Assembly: GCA_920105625.2 (NCBI GenBank)
Contig: OV050030.1
Span: 320,654,368 to 320,718,367, forward strand
Source of the DNA: Clusia tigrina
Lineage: Eukaryota > Arthropoda > Insecta > Diptera > Clusiidae
DNA length: 64,000 nucleotides
Reading direction: 5' to 3'
Part shown: piece after piece, positions 31,589 through 43,019 of the stretch
Layout: each line of letters opens with the position of its first letter
Numbering within the stretch: position 1 is the stretch's first letter
Position numbers and translations under genes: made by a program
The notes under the pieces: model-generated
Told to the model about the DNA's origin: nothing
Database searches by the model: none
The model's input: only the letters and a program-made list of their open reading frames with translations

Positions 31589-31933
31589 TATTTGTGGTGA
31601 AAATGTATGTGTCGAATATGTATACCCTAAAAGTATGCAACAATTTATATTTCAATATGTATACTCGTATAAAAGCTTTTTCTGCATGTAGAAACCACTG
31701 TTTGCCAGCCAAACTCAGCCTCTGATGACAACAGGTATATCAGGACACTACTTGCTCTGCTTTTCAAATTACACATTCACATCCGTTGACTATCAGCTAC
31801 ACAGAATGTTTCGATCGGATTATTATGTGGTATCAACTTTTATTCAATATCGAGAAAACAATACTTTTGTTCTAGCACACTATTTTAGCTTCTATTCACT
31901 GCGAATTAAGATTAATCTTTCTAATGTGAAGTT

Positions 31934-32612
31934 TGTCTCAAAAACAAACAGAAAAATTTAATTTAATTAAGATTTAAGAAAAACAAATATGAACCAGTAA
32001 AAATAGGTTAGGTTATGTTAGGTTAACCTGGTTGGCATAAAGCTATGCATTAGTCCTTTTCGATACCAGATGCAGATTTCCAGTAGACATCTCGTAGGAT
32101 GTCAACGCTTTTTGCGAATTTAAGGAGTGCTGTCAGCTCCATTCCTGAGAGGTCTTCCAATCTCCCAAATTCTGCGCATTTTAAACGCGTTTTTGATAAC
32201 GCATGACAAAGGAGATGTTCTAGAGTTTCCCTTACTCCAACCTCCCTACTTATTCGATATTCGTCATTTTCCGTAATTCCTATTTTGTGTGCATGTGCCG
32301 CCAGTACATTATGGCCTGTCATTGTACCTATGGTTCAAGTGGTAAATAGACAGAATTTTTTTTGATTTTTTCATTTGCTATTTCATTCCCTACTATGCCT
32401 TTATGACCAGGTACCCAATATGTTGTTTTCTATTTGCGACTATCCTTTCTATCGCTTCCCTGCTCTGTAGGACATTTTTGGATTATATACTATATGATTG
32501 AATAGCCTTTATCGCTTCCTCACTTCCCACATATATGTTTCTTTTTGAGCTATTTCCTCTCTTGGTATAGGCTAGTTTTGCGGCTTTTCTAACAGCGAAG
32601 ATTTCTGCTTGA
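31934..32612 (-). mobile_element. LOA/I/R1-like LINE 3' end with RNase H
   Basis: The minus strand from 32612 reads FQAEIFAVRKAAKLAYTKRG and IYVGSEEAIKAIQSY (RNase H Glu; the second Asp is changed to Gly), then a degraded HIGYLVIKA block. It continues with the Cys/His tail in frame 32322-32050 (ETLEHLLCHALSKTRLK). The 3' UTR near 31985-32030 contains ggttaggttatgttaggtta-type repeats. It joins a truncated mariner at 32612/32613. Broken by stops. Confidence 0.75.
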
Positions 32613-33172
32613 AAGAATCTTCGCTGCCGCACGTTTCATGCCTAAAACATCCATAAAAATTGCTTGGCAAGAGCCGAACGATATGCCAACATCATCAGCA
32701 ACCTCTCTGATAGTGATTCGACGATTATCCAAAATCATTTTCTTCACTACGTCAATGTTTTCATCGGTTGTTGACGTGCTCGGGCGACCAGGACGAGCAT
32801 CGTCATTGACATCTTCTCGGCCTTCCTTAAACCGGTTATACCACAATTGAACTTGTGCTCTGCTCATATTAGACTCGCCAAAGGCCACAGTCAACATTTC
32901 AAATGTCCTTGCACATTTAATTTCATTTTTTACACAAAACTGAATACAGTTTCTTTGATCCATTTTTTCGAATAGTACAAAAATCGAAGAGCACACCAAA
33001 ACACGACTAACCTTTTTATCTGTCAAAAACAAACTGACAATCCAAAATGGTTGGTATTGTCAACATATATAACAGACATGTGTACCAACATAAAATATAA
33101 AAATGCGAACATCGAACATACGTAACTCACGAAAAGATGAAAATAACGGTTATCTTTTGATCACACCTCGTA
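32613..33172 (-). mobile_element. Mariner 5' half with intact terminal repeat (unit 3)
   Basis: It keeps the complete 5' terminal repeat (33141-33170, next to TA 33171-33172), the ATG region and both helix-turn-helix motifs (frame 33032-32589). It ends at GMKRAAAKI where LINE sequence takes over. The 3' half is lost. Confidence 0.9.
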
Positions 33173-33182
33173 TGTAGACTTC

Positions 33183-34001
33183 TTTATTGCAGGCACCCTC
33201 GTAATGATTATAGAGAGTTTCTCCAACTTGTTGCTATTTTCTTGTGGTACCTTCCGTTCTCCTGGCGCTACCAGCAACGCGCGATGGATGGCAAAAGGCA
33301 TTTATTCACTAAAAATTTTCCTTTTCCGCAACCATTTCACATTGACGGCCAGAGAACTGAGTGGATTGTGCGACGTGTGCATTTTCTTGGCGCGAATCTA
33401 CATACGTGCATGGATTGGTTGTACAAATCCAATCAATGCTCCAAACCAGGATTTCAATTTCATACGAGATTCCATTGAATACGCTCAAATTGATGCTCCA
33501 GTTTCTGCTGCGATATTGAAGAAGATGAGTAACCACATGTGGTATTTATCAGCAGAACCAATGGCTTTGGCTTTCTTTGACTCGAATGTTTCTCTTGAAC
33601 AGAAAAGAAAAATGGTTGAGCGCCTTGCATACGATGAGCCTATTATTAAAGTGGATCAAAATCGGGCCGTTTCAAAACCGCAAACATTCGCGAACCATAG
33701 CTTGAGCGACTTCATTTCAAACAAGACTAACAATTTCTTTGTGCGGTTCGGTTTGTCGCCGGAGTTTTTGGAATTTGACCCATCAACATGGGAAACCAAC
33801 GAGAGTTTTAAAGAAGGCCGCGTTTTCTGCAAAAATTTAGGCGTCGTTAATGACACCGCTGAAAGAGGAGTGAAGTTCATGAAGGACTATAATCGGATAT
33901 TGACCAACAAAGAAGACGAAAAGCAATTCTTATTGCAAGTTGTTGAAGCTTATTGCAAAAAATATCCATCGTTTAAAAAAACATCTTTAGTTAATGTTTA
34001 A
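33183..34001 (+). pseudogene. Conserved orphan protein fragment (frameshifted once)
   Basis: The main frame to the stop at 34001 reads FRSPGATSNARWMAKGIYSL, later SNHMWYLSAEPMALAFFD, and ends with NDTAERGVKFMKDYNRILTN and FLLQVVEAYCKKYPSFKK. The start seems to lie in another frame (33194-33245: RNDYREFLQLVAIFL), so there is a frameshift near 33245 and the ATG at 33204 is unlikely to be the real start. I recall similar multi-copy proteins of unknown function in insects and Hydra, possibly TE-encoded; this is memory, not a search. The segment is open for ~250 codons beside a mariner. A splice-acceptor-like tract (cttctttattgcag) sits at 33178-33191. Confidence 0.55.
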
Positions 34002-34440
34002 GATATTGTAACTTTATTATTTTTTATCAGATTTTTCTGAGTAATAGCTTAACATAAAACTAAGAAAATTACAAAATATTGACAAAACTGTTACCAAAAT
34101 TGAGTTTTTGCCAAAAATGCCGAATAAAGTTCCTAATTTCTTATAATAAAACCTTGTCTTCTTATTCAACTCAATTTTGGGTCCACTTAGAGTCGTCGGA
34201 TCGAGCCCAAATTTTACATAGAGCATTGTGGCATAAAATGGAAACTTTTTGGACCCTACTCTCCTATGCGCCGCCATTTTGAAAAATCTTCATAGAAATA
34301 ATATATATACATATATATAAAAATATGAAATTCAGTAATTTATTGGCAAGCAAATATTTATAAAAACTAAGAGAATCCATTTTATGAAAAAGAAAAGAAG
34401 TTTATGAAAAAGAAGAAAGTCTATGAAGATTTGAAAAATT
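34002..34440. other. No recognisable feature
   Basis: AT-rich. Short open frames on both strands at 34017-34282 lack motifs. The left end of the Tigger element probably lies here but its terminal repeat could not be found. Confidence 0.4.
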
Positions 34441-34654
34441 GATTAATTGTTGTTTGCTTTTGAGGAACTACTGGCTTCTTCTTGAAGTTCTCTCAAAACT
34501 ATCGATTTCGAAGAATCAATATTATTCTGTTCGCTCCATTTGATGCACATTTCAAAATGTTTTATGACTTCTAAATGTTTTATTTTCGATTGTTCTTCTC
34601 CCGGACATTTCGTTGACATTTTCCACGCTCTCTTCCTCTAAATCGTGAATTTCT

Positions 34655-35089
34655 TCAATCGGCTCTTGACGACAGCTTTTCTCCACTTTGCTTGAACAAT
34701 CGTATACCGAATCTCTTTTTAAATTGGCACAACCATCCATAGCTAGCATTAAAACTTCCACTGTACAGCTGCTTATGAATTTCTTTAGCTTTCAATTGTA
34801 ATATAGCGCCACTGATCGGCATATGTTTTTTACGTTGGGCTTGGAACCAGGAAAACAGTTTTGTTTCCATTCTTTCGAATTCCCCCGGTTTCATCGATCC
34901 TCTGTTTTTACAACCAAAATTTGTTTTTTCCATATTGTGCAAAAGCTTTTTACCAGACTTTAATATAGTCGATATAGTCGACTGGGGCAAACTATATTTT
35001 GTCTTTAAAGAACTTACAGATTCGCCTTTGCGGTGATCCTCAACGATCTTTAATTTTTCATTTAACGATAGTCTCTTTCTTACAGACAT
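34655..35089 (-). pseudogene. Tigger transposase N-terminus (CENP-B-like DNA binding)
   Basis: Residues 1-60 form a CENP-B/pogo helix-turn-helix (RKRLSLNEKLKIVEDHRKG, YSLPQSTISTILK). Residues 75-140 form the second CENP-B-type domain (METKLFSWFQAQRKKHMPIS, GWLCQFKKRFGI). The frame ends just after SGEKLSSRAD, where intact Tiggers continue into the DDE domain. Instead, after a frame change, an acidic linker leads to the C-terminal tail. It could bind DNA but not transpose. Confidence 0.85.
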
Positions 35090-35509
35090 TTTACTGCTTA
35101 TTCCACAACGATCTGATCAACAATGGCAATGAGTGTTAAAAACAATACAGAAATCGAAAATACAACACCTGGAATAATAACGGTTTTTTTTTCTTTGCTT
35201 GTTTGCGTTTTTCTTACAGTTGTTTCTTCTAACAGTGCATCGAAAAGAAAAAAAATAATTTGTAGGAGAGCCCGACCTACATTATAGAACCACTAACAAA
35301 GACACTCTCTGTTGCTAAGTTCTATAAATACAAAAATAACCCCTTTCAAATACTCCAGCATTCTATGCGTACGGAGAGTAAGAAAGAGAGCCGTAGTTGA
35401 ATACAAAAACAATAATAATTTTTCCTTTTTAGTGTGTAATCGTTATATTGAGTACAACATTTTTGACACCCATCGTAATATAAGGTACACAATGGTAATG
35501 AATTGTGCC

Positions 35510-35568
35510 ATCGTTAAATCGCAAAATCGTTAAATCGCAAAATCGTTAAATCGCATAATCGTTAAACC
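35510..35568. repeat. 16-bp subterminal tandem repeat of Tigger
   Basis: Three and a partial copies of atcgttaaatcgcaaa directly inside the terminal repeat. Such subterminal repeats are likely transposase binding sites by analogy with other pogo-like elements. Confidence 0.75.
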
Positions 35569-35578
35569 GGAATACTAC

Positions 35579-35823
<245 letters not shown>

Positions 35824-36419
35824 GTTTCGTAGCTAGCGTTTTCACGCTTTACCTCGTGCCAGTATTTAATGTTTACGCGTCATATTTCCATGCAATAAAT
35901 GCCGCATGTATGTGATCATCTACTCAACCGCAAGGTCCGGATGTGTTTTTCGTGTGCTGCTCAATTATATGGTGATTTACAGTGAAATACTTTAATGTTT
36001 TGATTTATAAGCCCAGCGAAATAGGCGCATAATACTGGTTGTTTAATAAAGGTCAGTGAGTGAAATTGGCAAAAGGAGATTTTGCGAAATATCAGCTTTT
36101 AAACTTAAAATTTGAATTTGTGTAAGATTCTAATAAAGAATCTGAACTATAGCGGTCAGTGGATGAGCGTATTTCGCTCTCCCACTAACCCGGTGCGCTC
36201 TCCTATTTTGCGCATGCGCTCTCAAATCCTGCACTTACACCAACACCTGATCTGCCACAGTCGCTTTCCCAGCAGCATCCGGTAATCGCGCAACTGAGTG
36301 AGTACAGTATGTTATCTTCTCTCCCCAATGCAAGGTCGGATGTTCTCGGCATGACTGTCGAATGTGGTTCGCCGACGAATGTGGTTCACTCACCACCTTT
36401 GCCTGCAAAACAGAGACAG

Positions 36420-36473
36420 GCGAGCGGAGGTAGCATGTGCACAACGGCGAGCGGAGGTAGCATGTGCACAACG
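36420..36473 (+). repeat. 27-bp perfect tandem duplication
   Basis: Two exact copies of a unit starting gcgagcggaggtagcatgtg; copy 1 has a single unit (near 11205-11235). Confidence 0.95.
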
Positions 36474-36677
36474 GCGAGCGGCCGGGCGGCAGCCCTCATG
36501 CGACTGCAACTCCACAGCGTACAATTGCGACTGCACTTAACAATACAAGTGCAAGTACACAAAGTTCGCACTCAAGCCTGAAACAATGTCCAAAAGTGTC
36601 TCTGGCACTCTCTTCGCATGCGCCCTCTTGGAACGCTCAATGTTCAACACCCACCCAACGGCGTCCACAACTAAAGA

Positions 36678-37500
36678 GTGCAAAAAGGTTCCATCCGCGT
36701 CTCTCTCTCTCACTCGTCCGATCGTGCTAAAACAGAATCGCCAACAGTGGCTGAGCGCACTAACTATACTGAAAATGCACTCACACCATCCATCAATGCA
36801 AACCACTCAACCAAAAATTTTTCAAGCAACCCAGCAGGCAAAAGTGGAATATCACAAACTGGTTTAGATAGGTATATCCTTATAAACAAGCGCAAGCGAA
36901 ACGCACAATCGAGTGGCATCAGAATTAACATCGCAAAAATCAGTAAAACTACCGAGAGCCTACTCTCTAGTAATAATCGCTTCGCACTACTTCAAATTGC
37001 TGAGGAGGCAGACGCACCCAAACCTGATATCGTATTTAAACCACCTCCCATTTACCTACGAGAACGTAACTCCAGTAAATTAGTTGCAAAGCTTACCGAG
37101 CTCATTGGTTCTAAAAATGTCCATGTCACCCCTCTTGCTAAAGGAAATATCCAGGAAAAAAAATCCAAATACATAGTGAGAGCAATTACAGAGTGGTTAT
37201 AAAAAACCTCGACACTGATAAAAAAAAAACTAATACACCTATCAGGTTAAAAGTAGCAAAGGCCTTACCATTGTCATAAAGGGACTTGAATCGGATATTC
37301 CCCCCGCTGAAGTCAAAGAAGCACTACATGAAGCAGGGTTCGCTGCCCGCTTTTTTAAAAATATAATAAATCGCATCAGAATCCCTCAGCCATTGTTTCG
37401 CGTAGAATTGGAGCCTGAAACCCAAAGATAAAAAAGGGTATTTCCGCTATCTTATGCATCGTAGAATTACAGTGGAGGAGACTCTCAAACGAAATGGCCC
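36678..37500 (+). pseudogene. LINE ORF1 (copy 2)
   Basis: The frame 36678-37202 (174 codons) matches the copy 1 ORF1 with few changes (PPPIYLRERNSSKLVAKL...). It stops near KKSKYIVRAITEWL by a frameshift relative to copy 1. The downstream part (about 37270-37500) carries IVIKGLESDIPPAEVKEALH in another frame and the degraded knuckle before the endonuclease junction. Confidence 0.85.
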
Positions 37501-38300
37501 AGTTTAATGTTCTAATTGCCAAGAATTTGGGCACACATGGTGGCACTGGAATCCTAATCAAACAAAGAATAAAGCACTTCGCTATGGAAGAATACAACAA
37601 GGAGTACCTACAAGCAACATCAATTTGTCTGGACGGATGGGAGGATAACTTAACAATATCCGCTGTGTCTGCCCACTTAGATTTAAAATAACAAGTAACC
37701 ATTTCTCAGATTTCTTCTCCACACTTGGAACAAGTTTTCTAGCCGCTGGCGACTACAATGCCAAGCACACTCACTGGGGCTCACGGCTAACAACACCAAA
37801 AGGAAAACAATTATATAACTTCATGCTTTCTGACACCAAGATTGATATTATCTCTTCAGGACAACCATCGTACTGGCCGACAGACCCACGCAAGATCCCT
37901 GACCTTATTGATTATGGAGTTGCTAGAAAACTAAAACGAGAGCAACTCAAATTAGAACACCTTAATGACCTCTCTTCAGATCACTCTCCTATTATAATAT
38001 ATCTGAACAAAAAGTTACGCCCTACCTACGATTTCACACCTTTTAAAACTAACTGGCTGAAAAAAAAAAAAATTCATCAGTAGTCATCTCAGCCTAAACC
38101 CATGTCTCAAAACTAATGAGGACATTGAAACATTTCTGGAACAATTTACCTCGACCCTAAGATTAGCTGTGCTCCACTCTGCGCACAAGCGTGATAATAA
38201 CTGCAACAGCATCCGGCGCCCACAAACCTCAACCCAAATCGATATTCTCCTTACTGAAAAAAGGAGGAATGTCAAAAATCCAGGTCCCCTTTCCTAAAAC
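37494..38300 (+). pseudogene. LINE APE endonuclease (copy 2)
   Basis: 37494-37691 contains GTHGGTGILIKQRIKHFAME; 37735-37790 contains AAGDYNAKHTHWGSRL in a shifted frame; 37823-38083 contains RKIPDLIDYGVARKL and SSDHSPIIIYL. The conserved Trp and Gly of HWGSRL are kept here, where copy 1 reads HWCSRL. Frameshifts and an A-run near 38060 disable it. Confidence 0.85.
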
Positions 38301-38542
38301 GGAGGTTATCTATTCCCAGTGAAAACTTGAGAAAATTCTTGCGTCTAGAATCAGATCGTTGTCTGGACCAATAGATCCAGAACCTTTCTCCGACTGACGT
38401 CACCAACTACTCTCTGTGGAAAGCTGTCAGAGAAATGAAACCACCTACACGCAGAATTCCATCGATTCGTACAAAAAACGGAAACTAGGCAAGAAGCGAT
38501 GATGAAAAGTCTGCTGTTTTCGCAGAACACTTAAGAGATGTC

Positions 38543-39075
38543 TCAGGTAGAATACCTACAATATCCATGTGAACTTTGTCAAATGGTTGTTTTGGTGTGT
38601 CTGTCAACACCATTGGCATTTTTGTCAGCCTTGAACTCTTGTTGGCCTAACATTTTGGGCAATTCTTCACATACTCGTATTTCTTTATCTTTGAGCATAC
38701 CTTCCATGCGTACACTCTCCCAATTATTTCGTAGGTTTTTCGAGACCCTTGGTGGGCACCTAGAGGTGAATCATGGAAAACTTTCAATACGCCCTGTAAT
38801 TTTTTAAATTTTAAAGCCACTACCTTGTTGGCTGGCTGTTCGTCATTTGTTTATTCTACTTTTGCAGTTTCTGTGTCAATCACTGACCGTTCAGCATTAT
38901 TATTTTCTCTGGTTTGGACTACTGATATCTTTTGCTTCTGTGGCACTCTACTAAGTGCATTTGTATTCAGATTTTTCTTCCCAGATTTATATATGATTTC
39001 AAAATCATACTCAGACAATTTGTGTCTGAACCTGGCTAGCCTCGACGTTTGGTCTTTCAACTTGGCTACTGTTAT
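38543..39075 (-). mobile_element. Gypsy pol fragment: RNase H end and integrase start
   Basis: Minus strand: RLARFRHKLSEYDFEIIYKS and NTNALSRVP (end of RNase H in gypsy pol), then across a break HDSPLGAHQGSRKTYEIIGR, KKYEYVKNCPKC (integrase zinc domain) and PKQPFDKVHMDIVGILP (first catalytic Asp). Only this middle of pol is present. It is joined to LINE copy 2 at 38542. It belongs to a different lineage from the fragment at 39440. Confidence 0.8.
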
Positions 39076-39439
39076 GTTTTACAATGTTGTTTATCATAAA
39101 AAAGGGGATATATTGCAGTAAATTAAATTATAAAATCGGTACAAATCATAATTTATTAAAGAAATCAGATCAGTTCATTTAACGTAATGAAATCTTGTCG
39201 GAATTTTCGGTGAAAATTTTTTATAAATGGTGTATTGAATTCTTTATTGACTATGATTTTACTGGGTATTCCTTAACACACTAACTCCTTAGTACACTAA
39301 CTATTAATGATGAATTTCTATCTGTAATGGATGTATCGAAACATGCTTAGTTAGCTTGTCAATTCATGTGAGAAACATAGTGTTTTGAGAACCATATATC
39401 TATTTGGATTATGTCATTAAATTTGGTAAGTGACTCAGT
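39076..39439. other. No recognisable feature between gypsy fragments
   Basis: AT-rich, no motif. Confidence 0.4.
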
Positions 39440-41235
39440 TTTCATAAACTATAAGTTAGTCGGGTATCTATCATACTGCAAATTATACAGTTATTTATAC
39501 ATTTATGAATTTCCAATTTGAGGTTAGGGTAGTAAAATCTGTCTCTTAATTCTAAATAAGTTTCTTCGATGCCTCTGTGATTTTTATAAATATGTTCTTT
39601 TTCAATAATTTCTAGTAAGTTTTCAAGTGTTGTTATATTTTTTAAGAATTTTTTACTTTTTAAAACTTTCATATTTGTTTCATTTGAAAAATATTGAACT
39701 ATAAAATTTTTAAAATCTTTATACATCTCAAAGTCACTACAGTAAACTCCTACTGTTTCTTTTATTGGAAACAATTCTCTTAGTGCTTTTACTACATAAG
39801 ATTCATTGTATTCTTTAAGGTATAAAGTCGTTCTTTATTTCTTTTTGAATAAAAATTTTTTTTTATAAGTATATGAATTACCTTTTTCTATAATTTTTTT
39901 GTATTTGTAAAAGTTTATAGGATTTTCCGTGATTTAGATATGATCATTATAATTTTCTATACCGCTAGTTATAGTAGCTACATCGGATTTAATATCTTCA
40001 TAATCATAATGTTTAATGTCTTCAAGACTTAGAAAGTTAGCGACATTATTGTCTTTCTCTGCAATATACTCTATTTGGAGTCCGTACTCGCTTAATTCAA
40101 TTTTCCATGTTTGAAGTTTTGAGTTGGCTTCTTTGAGAATTTAACCCAACTAGTGGACGATGGTCGGTTTGTAATTTAATTTTTCTTATAACTTCAATTT
40201 CGTTTGGTTTTGGCCTAATTCCATTTTCGGATATGATATGAGCAAAGGTTTAAGCAAGTTACAACCTAATATACTATCAAAATCGCAATGATAATCTTTG
40301 AATCGATTATCGCTTTGGAATTAATCGTGGTCAATTGTAACGGTTTCTCCAATTTAGTTCGAAAAGAGTGATGAAAAGAAACTTTTTTTATAATCGATGT
40401 TCCTGCTCCCGAATAGATTAATAGTTTTAAGTGGATTTTGCATCACTATGCAGGGAAGAGTGTGGAGGCTTCCAACGGAAATTTTTTATTTAGACTCTCA
40501 ATGTCCATACTTTCTGGAATCTGACTTTCATTTCGATTAACGATATTATTTTGTGTGAAATTTGCAATATTATCTCTAAAGTCTTAAAATCGAGTTGAAG
40601 GCCCTGGTAGCTATGACTCTTCCTCTTTAATTAGTTATAATAATTTATTATTGTGATTAATCCTTTTAAATAATATAAATAAATATCTCTAAAGTCGTTT
40701 GAATTATTGCGCTTAAAATTACCTGAATTGTTCCCGTCCACCCGAAATGTGGTCTAAAAATACTTGAATTTTTTTGTCTATTGGTATTTGAACGGAAATT
40801 GTTCTTGGGTCTATAATTTCCCGAATAATTTTCGTTACAGTTACCGAAATTATCATAATTTTGTTTGAAACTACCTAAATTATTTGTATGTTTTTGTAAG
40901 AAATTATCATTAATAATAATAATTTTGTAACATTTTTTGAATTATTTGTATTAATGTATTTGGAATTAATCGATCATTTTGTATAGTATTATATGTCTTA
41001 GGTATATTGCTCTTATTATAACTTGTGTCAACATTGTCTGTTTCAATCAAATTCAAAATCATATTTTTATTTTGTTTGCTATTGTACCCTATTGGTATAT
41101 TTACAAATCTGTTTTTATATTTAGTTCAGTCAGTAGTTTTGAATTCCAACTAACCAATTCAATTTCTAACCAAGATTCTGGGCGTTTGTGATTTACAAGG
41201 GTTATATTTGTTTTTCCAACAATTTTCGATCTTAT
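39440..41235 (-). mobile_element. Errantivirus-like gypsy fragment (gag end, PR, RT/RNase H, integrase zinc)
   Basis: Minus strand, right to left: an Asn/Arg-rich Gag C-terminus (40940-40740), a protease with the active site altered to YSGAGTSII (about 40440-40380), a short RT end (AHIISENGIRPKPNEIEVIR, ~40250-40190) joined directly to an RNase H end (LQTDHRPLVGLNS...), and the integrase HHCC domain in frame 39774-39442 (HIYKNHRGIEETYLEL; CINNCIICSM). Most of RT, most of RNase H and the integrase core are missing. An old decayed insect endogenous retroelement copy. Confidence 0.75.
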
Positions 41236-41879
41236 ATGTAAATTGACTATGTAAAATAATTTTGAATAGTTGGGGAGTTTAAGCTCAAGTTAATCGCTCA
41301 CCCTAATCCACATTCTAGCCAAGATAGCTTAGATAGAGATAGGCAAGGCCAAGAAGGAATAAATGACGAAGTTAATAATACCATTTTTTTTATGAACGAG
41401 CCTATTTACCAAAAATAAACATAACTATCGATGGAAAAATTTATATAGCACTTATAGATACGGGAGTAAGTTTTTGCCTAGTAAATAGTGAAATAAATGA
41501 ACTAATAAGGTTTTTAGCACACTTACTAACAAAGATAAAATTTATTACGAAATACATACGAAAGCTCCGAAAGAATTTAATTTACGAAATAACGCAAGGG
41601 TAAGATGGAAAGATACACCTTTAAGAGGACGAAAGTATAACTTTATAATTAGTATTGATTTATTAAATTATCTTAATGCACTAATAAATATGGAAGAAAA
41701 AATATTGACGCTTAACCAAATAGATGCAAATTTTTAAATAATCCTTATGAGTTTAATGAAATCTGTTCATTAGAAAGAGTTGATAAGAAAATAGAGGGAA
41801 TTCACTTAAATGCGGAAGAATATAACGAAATAATTAAAATTTTAAAAACGTTTTAAAAATTATCTATTTAAAGAAGGAG

Positions 41880-42580
41880 AAGTACTATAGAAATACAACA
41901 CGAAATTAAAACAATAACAGACAAACAAATAAATACAAAATTATATCGGTATCCACCTAAACACGAAGAAGAGGTTAGAAAACAGATTAAAGATATGACA
42001 GAACAAGGGATAATATAATATATATAATATAATAATAGTAATTCAAGACATTCCAGTCCTTTAATAGTGAAACCAAAGAAAATTGATAATTCAGGAAAAA
42101 GAAAATATAGACTAGTTATTGACTACAGAAAATTTAACGAAGTTACAGTGATGACAAATCTATTCTCGATAAATTAGGAAGAGCGCAGTATCTTACGACG
42201 ATCGACTTAGCGAAAGGGTATCATTAGATTTTAGTCAAAGAGGAAGATAGAAAAAAACGGCGTTTGTAACTCCTCATGGCCTATATAAATTTATAAGGAT
42301 TCCATTTGGGTTAAGAAACGCGCCGACAGCTTTTTAAAGGTTAATGAATGAAATATTGCGAGATTACATAAATAAAACGTGTGTGGTTTACTTAGATGAT
42401 ATATTGATATTCAGCACCTCATTACATGAACATATAACAATCAACGAGATATTCAGCATATTAGAAAAGTAAAATTTAAAGATTCAAATAGATAAATGCA
42501 AATTTTAAAGAAAGAAGCAAAGTTTTTAGGCCATGTTTTAACCAGTAATGCGATAAAACCAAACCAAGATATAATAAAAG
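41880..42580 (+). pseudogene. Gypsy reverse transcriptase (broken)
   Basis: Blocks seen in changing frames: KLYRYPPKHEEEVRKQI (41940-41990), SPLIVKPKK and [14 protein letters not shown] (42055-42150), TTIDLAKGYH (42195-42225, first Asp), [13 protein letters not shown] (42385-42425, the YLDD active site) and AKFLGHVLTSNAIKPNQD (42518-42575). Stops and frame shifts occur between most blocks. Confidence 0.85.
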
Positions 42581-42595
42581 TAATTGAAGAGTTAG

Positions 42596-42794
42596 TATTT
42601 GAATCGATGCCGCCGGGTGGCGGACGCAGGAGGGGGAGACCACCACTACGTTGGAAGGACCAAGTTCAAGAGGACCTGGCTGCACTTGGTGTTTCCAATT
42701 GACGCCAGCGTGCGCGAAGCAGAGACGACTGGCGAAGGCTGATAACGCGGCAATGATCAGAAATGGTTGTACGCCAATTATGATGATGATGATG
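42596..42794 (+). mobile_element. RTE-like LINE, 5'-truncated to 199 bp, with (ATG)n tail
   Basis: It is flanked by an identical 14-bp duplication aattgaagagttag (42582-42595 and 42795-42808) and ends in five ATG units. It encodes the final residues of an RTE-like ORF2 (RRGRPPLRWKDQVQEDLAAL, then a stop at the usual Trp, then RQRARSRDDWRRLI). It lies in the gypsy RT and so inserted later. Confidence 0.85.
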
Positions 42795-43019
42795 AATTGA
42801 AGAGTTAGAATTTCCAAGGACAGAAAAACAAATTAAAAGCTTCCTAGGCACTACGGATTATTACAGGAAATTTATAAAAGACTACGCAAAAGTAGCACAG
42901 CGTATTACAAAATATCTAAAGAACAAGCTAAAATTAACACAAAAGATCCCAAATATATTGAAGATTTTGAGAAATTAAAACAATTAATCAGTTCGCCTCC
43001 GATATTACGATATCCAAAT

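Larger units (their letters stand above)
29618..33172. repeat. Tandem triplication, unit 3 (rearranged right end)
   Basis: It matches units 1 and 2 up to about 31933. A LINE 3' end with RNase H (31934-32612) then replaces the LINE RT tail and the 3' half of the mariner. The unit ends with the mariner 5' half and a complete terminal repeat at 33172. Confidence 0.85.
35920..38542 (+). mobile_element. Jockey-like LINE (copy 2), same internal deletion as copy 1
   Basis: It aligns with the reverse complement of 9300-11710 along its length: 5' UTR, ORF1 and endonuclease. It is cut at 38542 (after cacttaagagatgt) by gypsy sequence, so no RT remains. The 5' UTR contains a 27-bp tandem duplication (36420-36473) absent from copy 1. 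The 5' start is approximate; upstream sequence to ~35825 may also belong to it. Confidence 0.85.

Noticed and set aside
22982..33172. CRISPR-like array or satellite
   Set aside because: Three ~3.3-kb units with TE content and no short spaced repeats; a segmental tandem triplication.
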